This document shows positions 42,138 to 51,106 of a stretch of 64,000 nucleotides of DNA, piece after piece. The translations under genes were made by a program, and so were the position numbers. The stretch covers positions 1 to 64,000 of the forward strand of contig NZ_JRQQ01000004.1 in the NCBI RefSeq assembly GCF_001625325.1, in the 5' to 3' direction. The stretch's first letter is position 1; every line of letters begins with the position of its first letter. The DNA comes from Croceicoccus estronivorus (GTDB taxonomy: Bacteria; Pseudomonadota; Alphaproteobacteria; Sphingomonadales; Sphingomonadaceae). The notes beneath the pieces were generated by a model. That model searched no databases. It had not been told where the DNA came from and saw only the letters and a list, made by a program, of their open reading frames with translations.

Positions 42138-43976
42138 ATGGGCGATGTACAACAGGCCAGTGGGGGAGGCCAGGCTTCGTCTGGACATGGCGAGTTCTCC
42201 GTTCTGGTCATCGAAGACAATCCGGGCGATCGGCGTCTTGCTGAACTCGCCCTGACGGCCGGTGCGGAAGGCACCGGGGCGTTCTGCGAAGTGCTCCTGG
42301 CTGGTACTCTGGAAGAAGGACTGCAGTTGCTGGCCACCGCAGAGCGGAACGCCATGCATGCGATCCTGTTGGACCTTGGTTTGCCTGATGCGGCAGGCTT
42401 CGATGGTCTCCAGAGGCTCAAGTCCCTCTATCCGGACATTCCGGTGATTATCCTGACCGGCCAGAATGAAGAGGCTGTCGCCATATCCGCGTTGAAGTTC
42501 GGTGCCGCGGATTATCTTGAAAAAGACGAAATCCGGCCGCGCTCCCTTTGGCGCTCCATCGGTTATGCGTTGGAGCGCAAGAAGCTGGAGGCGGAACTGG
42601 TCTATCTGGCGGCCACGGACCCGCTGACAATGGTGAAGAACCGCCGCGCCTTGCTGGAGGCGTTGCCGCTCATCATGGAAAATGCGTTGCGTTCCGAGCT
42701 CCACTGCGCAGTGCTGATCATAGATATCGACAATTTCAAGCAAATCAACGACTTGCTCGGGCACAGCACAGGCGATGAACTCCTCCTAACGGTCGCATCC
42801 AGAATCAGTGATGCCATTCGGCAGACCGATGTGGTCGGCCGTCTTGGGGGCGACGAATTTGCAGTGATCGCGACCAATCTGAAATCGCCTGAGGGAGCGA
42901 TTGAGATCGCTGAGAAGATCACCCAAGCTATTGCTGCTGTTCCGGAAATCAATGGTCGGCCGATCGAGATTTCGTCCAGCGTGGGAATCGCCTTGTTCCC
43001 CTCAGGAGTGGAAAATTCCGACGAGTTGCTGACCCACGCAGATCTCGCAATGTACAAGGCGAAGAAGGAAGGCCGGGCTTCCATTTGCCTGTATGACGAA
43101 TCTCTTCACCATGAATTACGCCGCCGGCTGCTGCTGAAACGGGCGATGGTCAGCGATATGGCCACTCCCGGCTTCTATCTCGACTATCAACCGATCGTCG
43201 ATTGCAAGACCCATGAAATCGTGTCCGCCGAAGGCCTCGCACGTTGGCGGACGCGCGACGGGAAGATCGTGATGCCGGCGGAATTCATTCCCATTGCCGA
43301 GGAGAACGGCTGGATAGCCGATCTTGGCATGAGGATGATCGAACAGGCTTGCGAATTCATGAGCCGCTCGCTGTCGACCGGAGTCCCCGTGGTTCCGATC
43401 TCCATCAACGTGTCCCCAATCCAGTGCAAGGACAAGGGCTTTCCTGGGGAGTTCACCAGGGCAATCGAGCGGCGAGGGCTTAGCCCCACGTTGTTCAATA
43501 TCGAGATAACCGAGTCCACTTTCATGCAAGATATCGACGGTGCACGGCGTGGCCTCGAAGCACTGATGCATGTCGGGATCGGCATTCACATCGATGATTT
43601 CGGGACCGGTTATTCCTCGCTCTCGCTTCTCCGTGATTTGCCACTGAAGCATCTGAAGCTCGATCGTAGCTTCGTCTCCAGACTGGCAGAGGATCTGGGG
43701 ACAAGACCCATCATGGAAGCGATCATCGATCTTGCGCGCAAGCTTGAATTCAAAACGGTGGCGGAGGGCGTGGAAACCGCTGAACAAGTGAAATTGCTGA
43801 CTGAAATCGGGATCGATTACCTGCAGGGGTATTATTTCTCTCGCCCGATCAGCGCCGCCAAGCTTTGCGAAGAACTGGTTATGGGCGGAGTAGTGCGCAA
43901 TGGTTATGGCCTCGGGCTCGAAGCGGGCCATGACATGGATAACGCCGACAAGATATCCCGGGCGCTGGGCCGCTAG
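42138..43976 (+). CDS. Response regulator REC-GGDEF-EAL
   Basis: A 612-residue cytoplasmic protein. A receiver domain (VLVIEDNPGD acidic site; phospho-Asp in ILLDLGLPDA; Lys in YLEKDE) controls a GGDEF domain (IDIDNFKQINDLLGH; RLGGDEF with intact RQTD feedback site) and an EAL domain (AEGLARW for the EAL box, INVSPIQC, EITESTF, IDDFGTGYSSL, LKLDRSF, VAEGVET). The catalytic residues for both activities are kept, with EGL in place of EAL. GGAG before ATG 42138 favours that start over 42132. The histidine kinase gene starts nine bases past the stop and is the likely phosphate donor. Confidence 0.9.
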   Translation: MGDVQQASGGGQASSGHGEFSVLVIEDNPGDRRLAELALTAGAEGTGAFCEVLLAGTLEEGLQLLATAERNAMHAILLDLGLPDAAGFDGLQRLKSLYPDIPVIILTGQNEEAVAISALKFGAADYLEKDEIRPRSLWRSIGYALERKKLEAELVYLAATDPLTMVKNRRALLEALPLIMENALRSELHCAVLIIDIDNFKQINDLLGHSTGDELLLTVASRISDAIRQTDVVGRLGGDEFAVIATNLKSPEGAIEIAEKITQAIAAVPEINGRPIEISSSVGIALFPSGVENSDELLTHADLAMYKAKKEGRASICLYDESLHHELRRRLLLKRAMVSDMATPGFYLDYQPIVDCKTHEIVSAEGLARWRTRDGKIVMPAEFIPIAEENGWIADLGMRMIEQACEFMSRSLSTGVPVVPISINVSPIQCKDKGFPGEFTRAIERRGLSPTLFNIEITESTFMQDIDGARRGLEALMHVGIGIHIDDFGTGYSSLSLLRDLPLKHLKLDRSFVSRLAEDLGTRPIMEAIIDLARKLEFKTVAEGVETAEQVKLLTEIGIDYLQGYYFSRPISAAKLCEELVMGGVVRNGYGLGLEAGHDMDNADKISRALGR

Positions 43977-43985
43977 GGACGCAGT

Positions 43986-45974
43986 ATGAAACGCATCGAG
44001 CCGTCCGCATTTGGTCTTGCGACGAAGATTGCGCTGGCTGCCGGTTTTATCGGGCTCTTGTCCATCGTCGCGTTGACGGCCTACATCTATAGCGGAAGCA
44101 GGGATATCCTGATCGAGCGAGATTCCGAACGCCTTGCCCGGAGTGTCGAGGTTTCCGCTTCGCGTTTCAATTCGCGCATCGAATTCGGGCGTCAGGATAC
44201 GTTGCTGCTTGCCAGGACGCCTCCGATACTCGGCATATTTCGCGCTAGTGCGAGAGGGGGTGTGGACCCGCTCGATGGATCGACAGAGCGTCTGTGGCAT
44301 GATCGGCTGTCGACCATTTTTGCCGGTATGCTCGAAGCGCGGCCGGAATATATGCAGGTTCGATTGATCGGTGCTGGTGGGCGGGAGATCGTTCGTGTCG
44401 ATCGTTTGCGTGACGGCACGCTGTTCAGAGTGCCCGATAATGCGCTCCAGCAGAAAATCAGTCGGCCCTACGTCCATAATGCCCTAAAGATGGCCAAGGG
44501 GGAAGTTTACCTCTCCCGCATCGATCTCAATCAGGAGCATGGCAGGATCGAAGTTCCCAATCGTCCGGTAATCAGGGCTGCAACCCCGGTCTTCTCTGAA
44601 GCGGGAGAACTGTTGGGGATTATTGTCATCAACGTCGATATGGGTCGAATCTTCGATATCATCGAGGGGCCAGGATCCAGTCAGATCGATTTCTATCTAA
44701 CCAATCAGGATGGAGATTATCTGGACCATCCGGAGGTCGGAAAGAGGTTCGGTTTCGAGCTTGGCCGCCGATATCTGATACAGGCCGAGTTTCCGGCACT
44801 GAAAGGTTTCGTCACAGGGAAAGCACCGGAGTTCGCCGGGATCGTCAATGGCCCGGCGGGGAAGGTTCTGGCTGTTGCGACCAAGGTTCATTACGATCCG
44901 AATGACACCGGCCATTATGTGGTCATAAGCGAGATGTCGCCGGCGGATGAACTGGCGGCAAGCATGGCAAGCGTGCGTAATCGCGCTGCGTTAGCGGCGG
45001 CAGTCGTCCTTGTGCTGGGCCTGGTTGCTGTTGCCTGGTTGGTCAAGGTGCTCTCTCGGCCGCTCAAGGAAATCAGCGATATGGCCGTGGCCGTGGCGCA
45101 TGGTGACCGCCGGGTGGACATTCAGCGTATCGGAACGCGCCGCGATGAAGTCGGTGTGCTTGCCCGCAGTTTCGAAACCATGGTGGAGAAGGTGGATGCG
45201 CGAGAGGAAGAACTCGCCGCGGAGAAGCAGAAGCTGGAAAAGGCGAATGAGATGCTTGCTCGATCCAACGCGAAACTCACCCGCTCGAACCAGGAATTGA
45301 CGCAGTTCGCTTACGTAGCGTCGCACGATCTGCAAGAACCGTTGCGCATGGTCGATAGCTACATGGGGCTGATCGAGCGCCGTTATAAAGGCAAGCTTGA
45401 TGCCGATGCAGACGAATTCATCGGTTATGCGGTGGATGGTGCTCGCCGCATGAAGCGGTTGATCAACGAGCTGTTGTCCTACTCGCGTGTCAGTAACCGC
45501 CCGTTGAATGTCCGACAGGTGGATACGCGCGCAACGGTGGAGGGTTTGCTCGCGATGCTACGTGAACAGATCGAGCAGGTAGATGGAGTGGTCCATATTG
45601 GCTCTCTGCCGACGATTGAGGCCGATGCTGGCCAGATCGAACGGTTGTTCACGAACCTCATCGGCAATGCTATCAAGTTCAGGGGAAATGCCCCACCGCG
45701 CATCAGGATATCGGCAAAACAAACGCGCGATATGTGGGAATTTTCGGTTGCCGATAACGGTATCGGCATCGAGCCCGAATTTCGCGAAAAGATATTCGAG
45801 ATATTCGCCCGCCTGCACAGCCGCGAAATCTACGAAGGCACCGGTATCGGCCTGGCTGCCTGCAAACGTATCGTCGAATTGCATGGTGGCACGATCTGGG
45901 TGGAATCTGCCCCCAATGGTGGCTCGATCTTCCGCTTCACATTGCCAGAACAACAGGATGAGGAACCCGTCTGA
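43986..45974 (+). CDS. Membrane sensor histidine kinase
   Basis: A 662-residue kinase. Two membrane helices (about 11-34 and about 333-353) enclose a 300-residue periplasmic Cache-like sensor (RPEYMQVRLIGAGGREIVRVDR and PVFSEAGELLGIIVINVDM). A HAMP domain and coiled coil (VDAREEELAAEKQKLEKANEMLARSNAKL) follow, then a bacteriophytochrome-type HisKA domain with phospho-His at about residue 447 (ASHDLQEPLRM). The C-terminal ATPase has N (LIGNAIKFRG), G1 (DNGIGIEPEF) and G2 (GTGIGLAACKRI) boxes. It is coupled to a single-domain regulator by a TGATG overlap and preceded by the REC-GGDEF-EAL gene, so both may be its targets. Confidence 0.92.
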   Translation: MKRIEPSAFGLATKIALAAGFIGLLSIVALTAYIYSGSRDILIERDSERLARSVEVSASRFNSRIEFGRQDTLLLARTPPILGIFRASARGGVDPLDGSTERLWHDRLSTIFAGMLEARPEYMQVRLIGAGGREIVRVDRLRDGTLFRVPDNALQQKISRPYVHNALKMAKGEVYLSRIDLNQEHGRIEVPNRPVIRAATPVFSEAGELLGIIVINVDMGRIFDIIEGPGSSQIDFYLTNQDGDYLDHPEVGKRFGFELGRRYLIQAEFPALKGFVTGKAPEFAGIVNGPAGKVLAVATKVHYDPNDTGHYVVISEMSPADELAASMASVRNRAALAAAVVLVLGLVAVAWLVKVLSRPLKEISDMAVAVAHGDRRVDIQRIGTRRDEVGVLARSFETMVEKVDAREEELAAEKQKLEKANEMLARSNAKLTRSNQELTQFAYVASHDLQEPLRMVDSYMGLIERRYKGKLDADADEFIGYAVDGARRMKRLINELLSYSRVSNRPLNVRQVDTRATVEGLLAMLREQIEQVDGVVHIGSLPTIEADAGQIERLFTNLIGNAIKFRGNAPPRIRISAKQTRDMWEFSVADNGIGIEPEFREKIFEIFARLHSREIYEGTGIGLAACKRIVELHGGTIWVESAPNGGSIFRFTLPEQQDEEPV

Positions 45975-46420
45975 TGCTGGATACTGCACCGCGCGCGATT
46001 GAGATTTTGCTCGTCGAGGATAACCCGGCCGATATCAGGCTGACTCAGGAAGGCTTGAAGGAAGCCAAGGTCGCCAACAATTTGCAGGCAGTAACGAATG
46101 GGAGGGATGCACTCGATTTCCTGCATCAGCGTGGTGCGTTCACCGATGCGCCGCGGCCTGACCTCGTGCTGCTCGATCTCAACCTTCCCGGGCTCAGCGG
46201 TCATTCGGTGCTGGCCGAAATCAAGAAAGAGCCCAATCTGCTGATGATACCGGTCGTTGTCCTGACATCATCGGAATCGGAAGCCGATATTATTCGATCT
46301 TACGAAGAACACGCCAACTGCTTCATCTCGAAGCCGGTCGATTTCTCGAGTTTCCTCGACATTGTCGCGCGGATCGAAAGCTTCTGGTTTTCCATCGTGC
46401 GGCTGCCGCAGCCCGGCTGA
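45974..46420 (+). CDS. Single-domain response regulator (Rcp1/CheY-like)
   Basis: A 148-residue receiver without an output domain. The acidic pocket is VEDN (residues 14-17), the phospho-acceptor Asp68 lies in LLDLNLPGLSG, Thr/Ser in VVLTSSESE and Lys in CFISKPVDF. The insert DALDFLHQRGAFTDAPRPDLVLLDLN is typical of Rcp1-type regulators paired with phytochrome-like kinases. The start overlaps the kinase stop by one base (TGATG). It probably takes phosphate from that kinase and relays it or acts by protein contact. Confidence 0.9.
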   Translation: MLDTAPRAIEILLVEDNPADIRLTQEGLKEAKVANNLQAVTNGRDALDFLHQRGAFTDAPRPDLVLLDLNLPGLSGHSVLAEIKKEPNLLMIPVVVLTSSESEADIIRSYEEHANCFISKPVDFSSFLDIVARIESFWFSIVRLPQPG

Positions 46421-46519
46421 GAGTTGCTCCGTTTCCCGGCGGACGATGGCCCTGCGGTATTGGTACGGTATGTGAGATCGCGGCTTATTGTTGTCTTGGG
46501 GAAGGTACTGAATTTCAGA

Positions 46520-47197
46520 ATGGTTCCTCAGGATATGCGCAAGGGTGCGGGTAAGAAGATGAGTTTCGAAGAGGCGGGACGATCTTCCATCGTCTACGTG
46601 GTGGATGACGATGCGGGGGTCAGAGCGTCGCTTGTGGAGTTGCTGGAGGCGAACTCGATTTCCGCGCACCCATTTTCTGGCGCAGGGAACCTTCTCGATG
46701 CGTTGGACAATTTGCAGCCGGGCCTCTTGCTTGTCGATATTCGTATGCCTGATCGCAGTGGTATTGATTTGCTGTCGGACTTGCGTGCGGCGGACTGCTA
46801 TTGGCCGGTTATCATCATGACCGCGCATGGGGAGATACCCCTTGCCGTGCGGGCAATGCGGCTTGGCGCGTTCGATTTTCTTGAAAAGCCGTTTTCCAAC
46901 GACGTGCTGCAGGCGACCCTGAAAGACGGTTTTCAGATGTTGCATGAGACGGTCAAGAAATCGGATCGCGCAAGAATGGCGCGAAGGCTCCTTTTGTCGC
47001 TGAGCCCCCGCCAGAGACAGGTATTCGAAGGTGTGGTGAATGGGCTGACCAGCAAACAGATCGCCCAACTGCATGGGTTGAGCCCTCGAACGGTCGAGGC
47101 CTATCGTCTCGACATGATGAACAAATTGCAGCTGACCCAATTGGTGGATCTCATGGAGCTTAAGGCGGTGTTGCGGGAATGCCAGCTTGCGATTTGA
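46520..47197 (+). CDS. FixJ-like response regulator (REC-LuxR HTH)
   Basis: A regulator of about 225 residues. The receiver begins SSIVYVVDDDAGVRASL, with the phospho-Asp in LLVDIRMPDRSG, Thr in IIMTAHGEIPLAV and Lys in FLEKPFSND. The output is a LuxR helix-turn-helix (LSPRQRQVFEGVVNGLTSKQIAQLHGLSPRTVEAYRLDMMNKL). The exact start is uncertain: 46520, 46535 and 46559 are all possible and none has a good ribosome site. The end overlaps the next kinase gene by 11 bases, making a FixL/FixJ-like pair. All key receiver residues are present. Confidence 0.87.
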   Translation: MVPQDMRKGAGKKMSFEEAGRSSIVYVVDDDAGVRASLVELLEANSISAHPFSGAGNLLDALDNLQPGLLLVDIRMPDRSGIDLLSDLRAADCYWPVIIMTAHGEIPLAVRAMRLGAFDFLEKPFSNDVLQATLKDGFQMLHETVKKSDRARMARRLLLSLSPRQRQVFEGVVNGLTSKQIAQLHGLSPRTVEAYRLDMMNKLQLTQLVDLMELKAVLRECQLAI

Positions 47198-48761
47198 GGA
47201 TTGCCGGGGTGTCTGTGTCGAACGTATCCGCAAGCTGCGTTGGGATACACGGGAAGCGGCGCTTTCCTCCACAGCACTCCACCTGTCGATCCAGATACTC
47301 GTTCGCTCGGTAGCGCCGAAGGTGATCCTCTGGGGCAGGGATTTCACCACCTATTACAACGACAACGTCATGGGGCTTTTCGAGGATGACAGTGGTGATG
47401 GCATTGGCATGCCATTCCCTGAATTCCGCCCGAAGATATGGGAACGCATTCGCGATCAGGTGAGGCTGGCCTTTGAGGGTGTTCCTTGCGGCAGCAGTGA
47501 CGTGGCACTCCGGACGGGGAATATTCCGGGCCAGATTGTATACTATCAGTTCTGCTACACTCCCATTCCGGGTGAAGGAGGCCTGCCGGCGGGAGTCCTG
47601 ATAGATATTCAGGATGTTACGCGGGTGCGGCGGGATTCAGAGATCTTGCGGATCGAAAACCACCGTCTCAACCGGCTTTTCGCCGAGGCGCCGGTCTTTT
47701 TCTCCCTCGCGGTGGGCCCTGAATTCCGGATTGTCTACGCGAACAACGCCCTTGAAAGACTTCTCGGTGGCCGGCCGTTGATCGGAATGACTGTCGCAGA
47801 CGCTGTTCCAGAGATGGAAGAGCAGGGTTTTCTCGATATTCTCCGACAGGTTTACGAGAGTGGCCGGCCATGGGTGGGTTCCGATGTCGAAATGACCTTG
47901 CGCCACCCCGAAACCAGGGAAGAGGCTCTTCGCTACGTCGACTTCGTCTTTCAGCCCGTGCATCTCGGATATGGCAGTGAACCGGGAGTTATCGCAGTCG
48001 GCTATGACGTGACGGCCAGGCACATGGCGGAGATCGATGCGGAGCAGCTGCGTCGTCAGTTACTTCACGCCTCAAGAATTAACGCCATGGATACGATGGC
48101 CATGACCGTTGCACACGAGCTGAATCAACCTCTGGCGGCAGTGAGCAACTACATCGCGGCGGCTTCTAGCCTGTTGAACGAAAGCAACGCCAATGCAGGA
48201 CGCTTGCTCAAGGCTGCCGCAGATGAAGTCGAGCGGGCGGGGGATGTCATTCGCCGCATGAGATCTCTGGTTCGTTCGGGTCGGGCAAATCGGGCACGCG
48301 TCTCACTTCACAGCGTCTTTGTTCGTGCCGTCAGGCTGATTGAGGCGACGGAGCATCACGATGTCGTGTTTACGCTCGATCTCGGTGAGGGGGCGAGCCA
48401 TGTGATGGCCGACGAGGTGCAATTGGAGCAGGTCATGGTCAATCTGTTCCGCAATGCGATCCACGCTTCGCGGGAGAGTGAACGAAAGGAGGTCATCCTG
48501 CGGTCGGAACCGTTAGATGGTTGTGAGCGCATTGCTGTGACTGTCAGGGATTTCGGCCACGGATTTGGGCCGGAAGAACTCGATCACCCATTTGACCGGG
48601 TCGGACAAAGTGAAGGAGGGGGGCTCGGGCTCGGATTGCCTCTCACACGGACGATCATAGAGGCAAACGGGGGCACGATTGTAGTTGCAAATGCCTCACC
48701 TTGCGGCGCAATCTTTACTTTGGTTATGGATCGCTCGGAGATGCCCACGGAGGAGGAGTAG
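47187..48761 (+). CDS. FixL-like PAS histidine kinase
   Basis: A 524-residue kinase without membrane helices, so cytoplasmic. Two PAS-like domains come first: about 1-150 (WGRDFTTYYNDNVMGLFEDD) and about 155-290 (RLFAEAPVFFSLAVGPEFRIVYANNALERLLGG). The HisKA domain then has phospho-His at about 310 (TVAHELNQPLAAVSNYI, the FixL/NtrB type), and the ATPase has N (NLFRNAIHAS), G1 (VRDFGHGFGPEEL) and G2 (GGGLGLGLPLTRT) boxes. No heme-binding His pattern is obvious, so oxygen sensing is not established. The start is TTG at 47187 inside the preceding FixJ-like gene, the likely partner. Confidence 0.87.
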   Translation: MRFEDCRGVCVERIRKLRWDTREAALSSTALHLSIQILVRSVAPKVILWGRDFTTYYNDNVMGLFEDDSGDGIGMPFPEFRPKIWERIRDQVRLAFEGVPCGSSDVALRTGNIPGQIVYYQFCYTPIPGEGGLPAGVLIDIQDVTRVRRDSEILRIENHRLNRLFAEAPVFFSLAVGPEFRIVYANNALERLLGGRPLIGMTVADAVPEMEEQGFLDILRQVYESGRPWVGSDVEMTLRHPETREEALRYVDFVFQPVHLGYGSEPGVIAVGYDVTARHMAEIDAEQLRRQLLHASRINAMDTMAMTVAHELNQPLAAVSNYIAAASSLLNESNANAGRLLKAAADEVERAGDVIRRMRSLVRSGRANRARVSLHSVFVRAVRLIEATEHHDVVFTLDLGEGASHVMADEVQLEQVMVNLFRNAIHASRESERKEVILRSEPLDGCERIAVTVRDFGHGFGPEELDHPFDRVGQSEGGGLGLGLPLTRTIIEANGGTIVVANASPCGAIFTLVMDRSEMPTEEE

Positions 48762-48826
48762 TTTTACTCTGCCTTTCACGTTTCGGTATTGCATGGCGTC
48801 GGGTCCGTCGGGCACAGATGCGTGTT

Positions 48827-50572
48827 TCAGGCGTGGGAGCGGTGCTGACGCAATAAATCGCGAATTTGCATGGCCGGGACAGCTTTCGAAAAGATAAAGC
48901 CCTGAATCTCGCTGCATCCCAGGGCAGTCACCATAGCCTTCTGTCCTTCCGTTTCGACCCCCTCCGCAGTGGTGTCCATTCGCAGGCTTTCGGCCAGATT
49001 GGTTACGGCCCGGACGATCGCGTTGGCCTCTCCGCTAGTCGACAAACCCTGAACGAACGACTGATCGATCTTGATCTTGTTGAAAGGGTGCTTCTGCAAG
49101 TAGCTGAGTGAGGAATAACCGGTTCCGAAATCGTCCATGGCGATCCGGACACCGATATTCTGCAATTCCGCCAATATCTCGAGAGTCTGTTCCGTATCGT
49201 CGAGCAAAACGGATTCCGTAATTTCCAACTCCAGACGTCCGGCCGGCAGGCCCGACGCTGTCAATCCGGAAATAACGGAATTGATCAGATCGCGGCTGCG
49301 AAATTGCACTGCGGAAACATTGACGGATACCATCACTTCCTTTGGCCATTTCGCAGCTTCGAGGCAGGCCGTATTCATGACCCAATCGCCGATATTGTTA
49401 ATCAGGCCGATCTCTTCGGCGACGGATATGAACTCGCTTGGCCCGACGAGCCCCCTCGTGGGATGGTTCCAGCGGATCAGCGCTTCACAGGAAGTGATCC
49501 GGTTCGTCGCCAGGCACAGCAGCGGCTGGTAGTGGACTTCGAATTCACTCCTGGCGAAGGCGGATCGCAATTCCATTTCCAGATTGCGGCGCGCGGCCAT
49601 TCTGGTGTCCATCCCGTTTTCGAAAAAGGTGCATGCCCCGCGCCCGCTCCGCTTCGCCTGATAGAGCGCGAGGTCGGCTTTCTTGAAAAGCTCTTCGCCA
49701 CTCAACCCGTCCTGCGGGGCAAGGGCTATGCCAATGCTGGCGTCGATTTCTACAAGGTGGCCTTGAAGATTGAACGGGTTCCGCAGCGACTGACGCACAC
49801 GTTCCGCCAATGCTGCGGCTTGGGCCGGACTGGAGAGGTCGGTCGATACGATCGCAAAGTCGTCACCCCCGAAGCGGGCAATCTGATCGTGCGAGCGGCG
49901 GCTGCAATGGCGGATGCGTTCAGCGGCCTCCTTCAGCAACTGGTCGCCGATGTTGTGCCCCAAGGCATCATTGGTCGTCTTGAAATTATCCAGATCAAGA
50001 AAGAGTACGGCAATCAGCTTGGATGGAGGTCGGCGTTCCAGTGCTTCGTCCAGTTGGTCGCACAATGCGGAACGGTTGATCAGGTCCGTCAATGAATCGT
50101 GCCGTGCCAGATGTTCGATCTGCTGTCTGGCCAACTGTTGTTGTGTGGTGTCTTCATGCGTCACCAGCCACCCGCCCGATGGAAGGGGGGTGCTGATGAA
50201 GTGAATGGTCCGGCCATCGTCGGCCATAATGTCGCCCGTCACTTCCTGTGCGGGAGAGAGCGAATTTTGCAGTTGCCGACAATACTGAATTTCGCGGACC
50301 GTAGGAACATTCGCGAGATGCCGTCGTGTGAAAAGATCGAGTAACGGAACCCCGGTTCGGATTTCATCTTCAGCAAAGCCATGCATCCTGCGATAGCGGT
50401 CATTGACGAAGGTGACGTGGCCCTGCGCGTCGAAAAGGACCACACCGTGCGGCAGCATATTCAGCAGCTCGGGAGTCGTGGCTTGAGCGCCGGGTGGATA
50501 TTCCTGCTCCCCATCGCCTGAGGGAAATGTTCTGCTCCCACTTCGCGAAGTTGGCTTGGGTGATATGGTCAT
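48827..50572 (-). CDS. PAS-GGDEF-EAL protein with GGDDF active site
   Basis: A 581-residue cytoplasmic protein. A PAS domain (residues about 30-150: LPHGVVLFDAQGHVTFVNDRYRRMHGFAEDEI) precedes a GGDEF domain with DLDNFKTTNDALGH. The signature reads FGGDDF instead of GGDEF; the catalytic Glu is Asp, so cyclase activity is doubtful. The RSHD feedback site is kept, so it may bind c-di-GMP or GTP as a regulator. The EAL domain is intact (CEALIRW, NVSAVQF, EITESVLLD, MDDFGTGYSSLSY, TAEGVET). It is convergent to the FixL-like gene and downstream of the PilZ gene, with which it may be co-transcribed. Confidence 0.88.
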   Translation of the reverse strand: MTISPKPTSRSGSRTFPSGDGEQEYPPGAQATTPELLNMLPHGVVLFDAQGHVTFVNDRYRRMHGFAEDEIRTGVPLLDLFTRRHLANVPTVREIQYCRQLQNSLSPAQEVTGDIMADDGRTIHFISTPLPSGGWLVTHEDTTQQQLARQQIEHLARHDSLTDLINRSALCDQLDEALERRPPSKLIAVLFLDLDNFKTTNDALGHNIGDQLLKEAAERIRHCSRRSHDQIARFGGDDFAIVSTDLSSPAQAAALAERVRQSLRNPFNLQGHLVEIDASIGIALAPQDGLSGEELFKKADLALYQAKRSGRGACTFFENGMDTRMAARRNLEMELRSAFARSEFEVHYQPLLCLATNRITSCEALIRWNHPTRGLVGPSEFISVAEEIGLINNIGDWVMNTACLEAAKWPKEVMVSVNVSAVQFRSRDLINSVISGLTASGLPAGRLELEITESVLLDDTEQTLEILAELQNIGVRIAMDDFGTGYSSLSYLQKHPFNKIKIDQSFVQGLSTSGEANAIVRAVTNLAESLRMDTTAEGVETEGQKAMVTALGCSEIQGFIFSKAVPAMQIRDLLRQHRSHA

Positions 50573-50614
50573 GGCCGTCTTTTCCCCCTGTTGAGCGCAT
50601 GCCGGTACGAAACG

Positions 50615-51106
50615 TCAGTTTCTGGCAATGGCGCTCCCGACGGTGTCGCTCAGCAGCAGGAAATCCTGAGCGATTGTATGAGCAATAAGAAATGCAAGCG
50701 TTGCTCCGGCACCTGTCACAGCCACCCACTGCAGGGAGCGCGAAACCGTTTGGGTCAGTTGCTGGCGCTCGATATCCAAAGGTTCGCGTGGTCGGAGAAC
50801 ACCAGGTGCGGTCGATGCATCTATGGCGATGGTTTGAAATTTGGAGCCGCCCAGGATAATCCGCTCGCGTGTAAAGACGCCGATTTCCTGGCTGTTGGTC
50901 CAGACTACGCGACCCGCGAGTTCGCGGCCATCGAGACGGATAGCGATATATGATCTGGTGGGTGGGGGATACTCGCACGAGAGCATCATGCCGTGCGACG
51001 AGACATTGTGGACGCGGGCTTTTTGCGCGCTCATGTCGGACAGAAGGTTCGCTTCGAGGAACACTCTCTGTCTGGGCTCGCGTGCCTTGTGGCTTTGCCC
51101 GGTCAT
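50615..51106 (-). CDS. PilZ-domain protein with C-terminal hydrophobic segment
   Basis: A 163-residue c-di-GMP-binding protein. PilZ features are the N-terminal Arg cluster (AREPRQRVFLEANL) and NVSSHGMMLS (the NxSxxG motif) in the first half, ending near ELAGRVVWTNSQEIGV. The C-terminal third has a moderately hydrophobic helix (SLQWVAVTGAGATLAFLIAHTI) that may anchor it to the membrane. ATG 51106 is chosen over a TTG three codons earlier. It faces the adhesin operon across an 840-base control region and could be an effector linking c-di-GMP to attachment, which is inference from position. Confidence 0.8.
   Translation of the reverse strand: MTGQSHKAREPRQRVFLEANLLSDMSAQKARVHNVSSHGMMLSCEYPPPTRSYIAIRLDGRELAGRVVWTNSQEIGVFTRERIILGGSKFQTIAIDASTAPGVLRPREPLDIERQQLTQTVSRSLQWVAVTGAGATLAFLIAHTIAQDFLLLSDTVGSAIARN

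Noticed and set aside
43116-44477. A 453-residue minus-strand frame across the REC-GGDEF-EAL and kinase genes
   Set aside because: It spans two well-supported genes on the other strand and lacks any recognisable domain or start signal.
47187-47700. A heme-binding oxygen-sensing PAS domain in the FixL-like kinase
   Set aside because: The order with a FixJ-like gene suggested it, but I could not find the proximal heme His context of FixL, so I describe it only as a PAS kinase.
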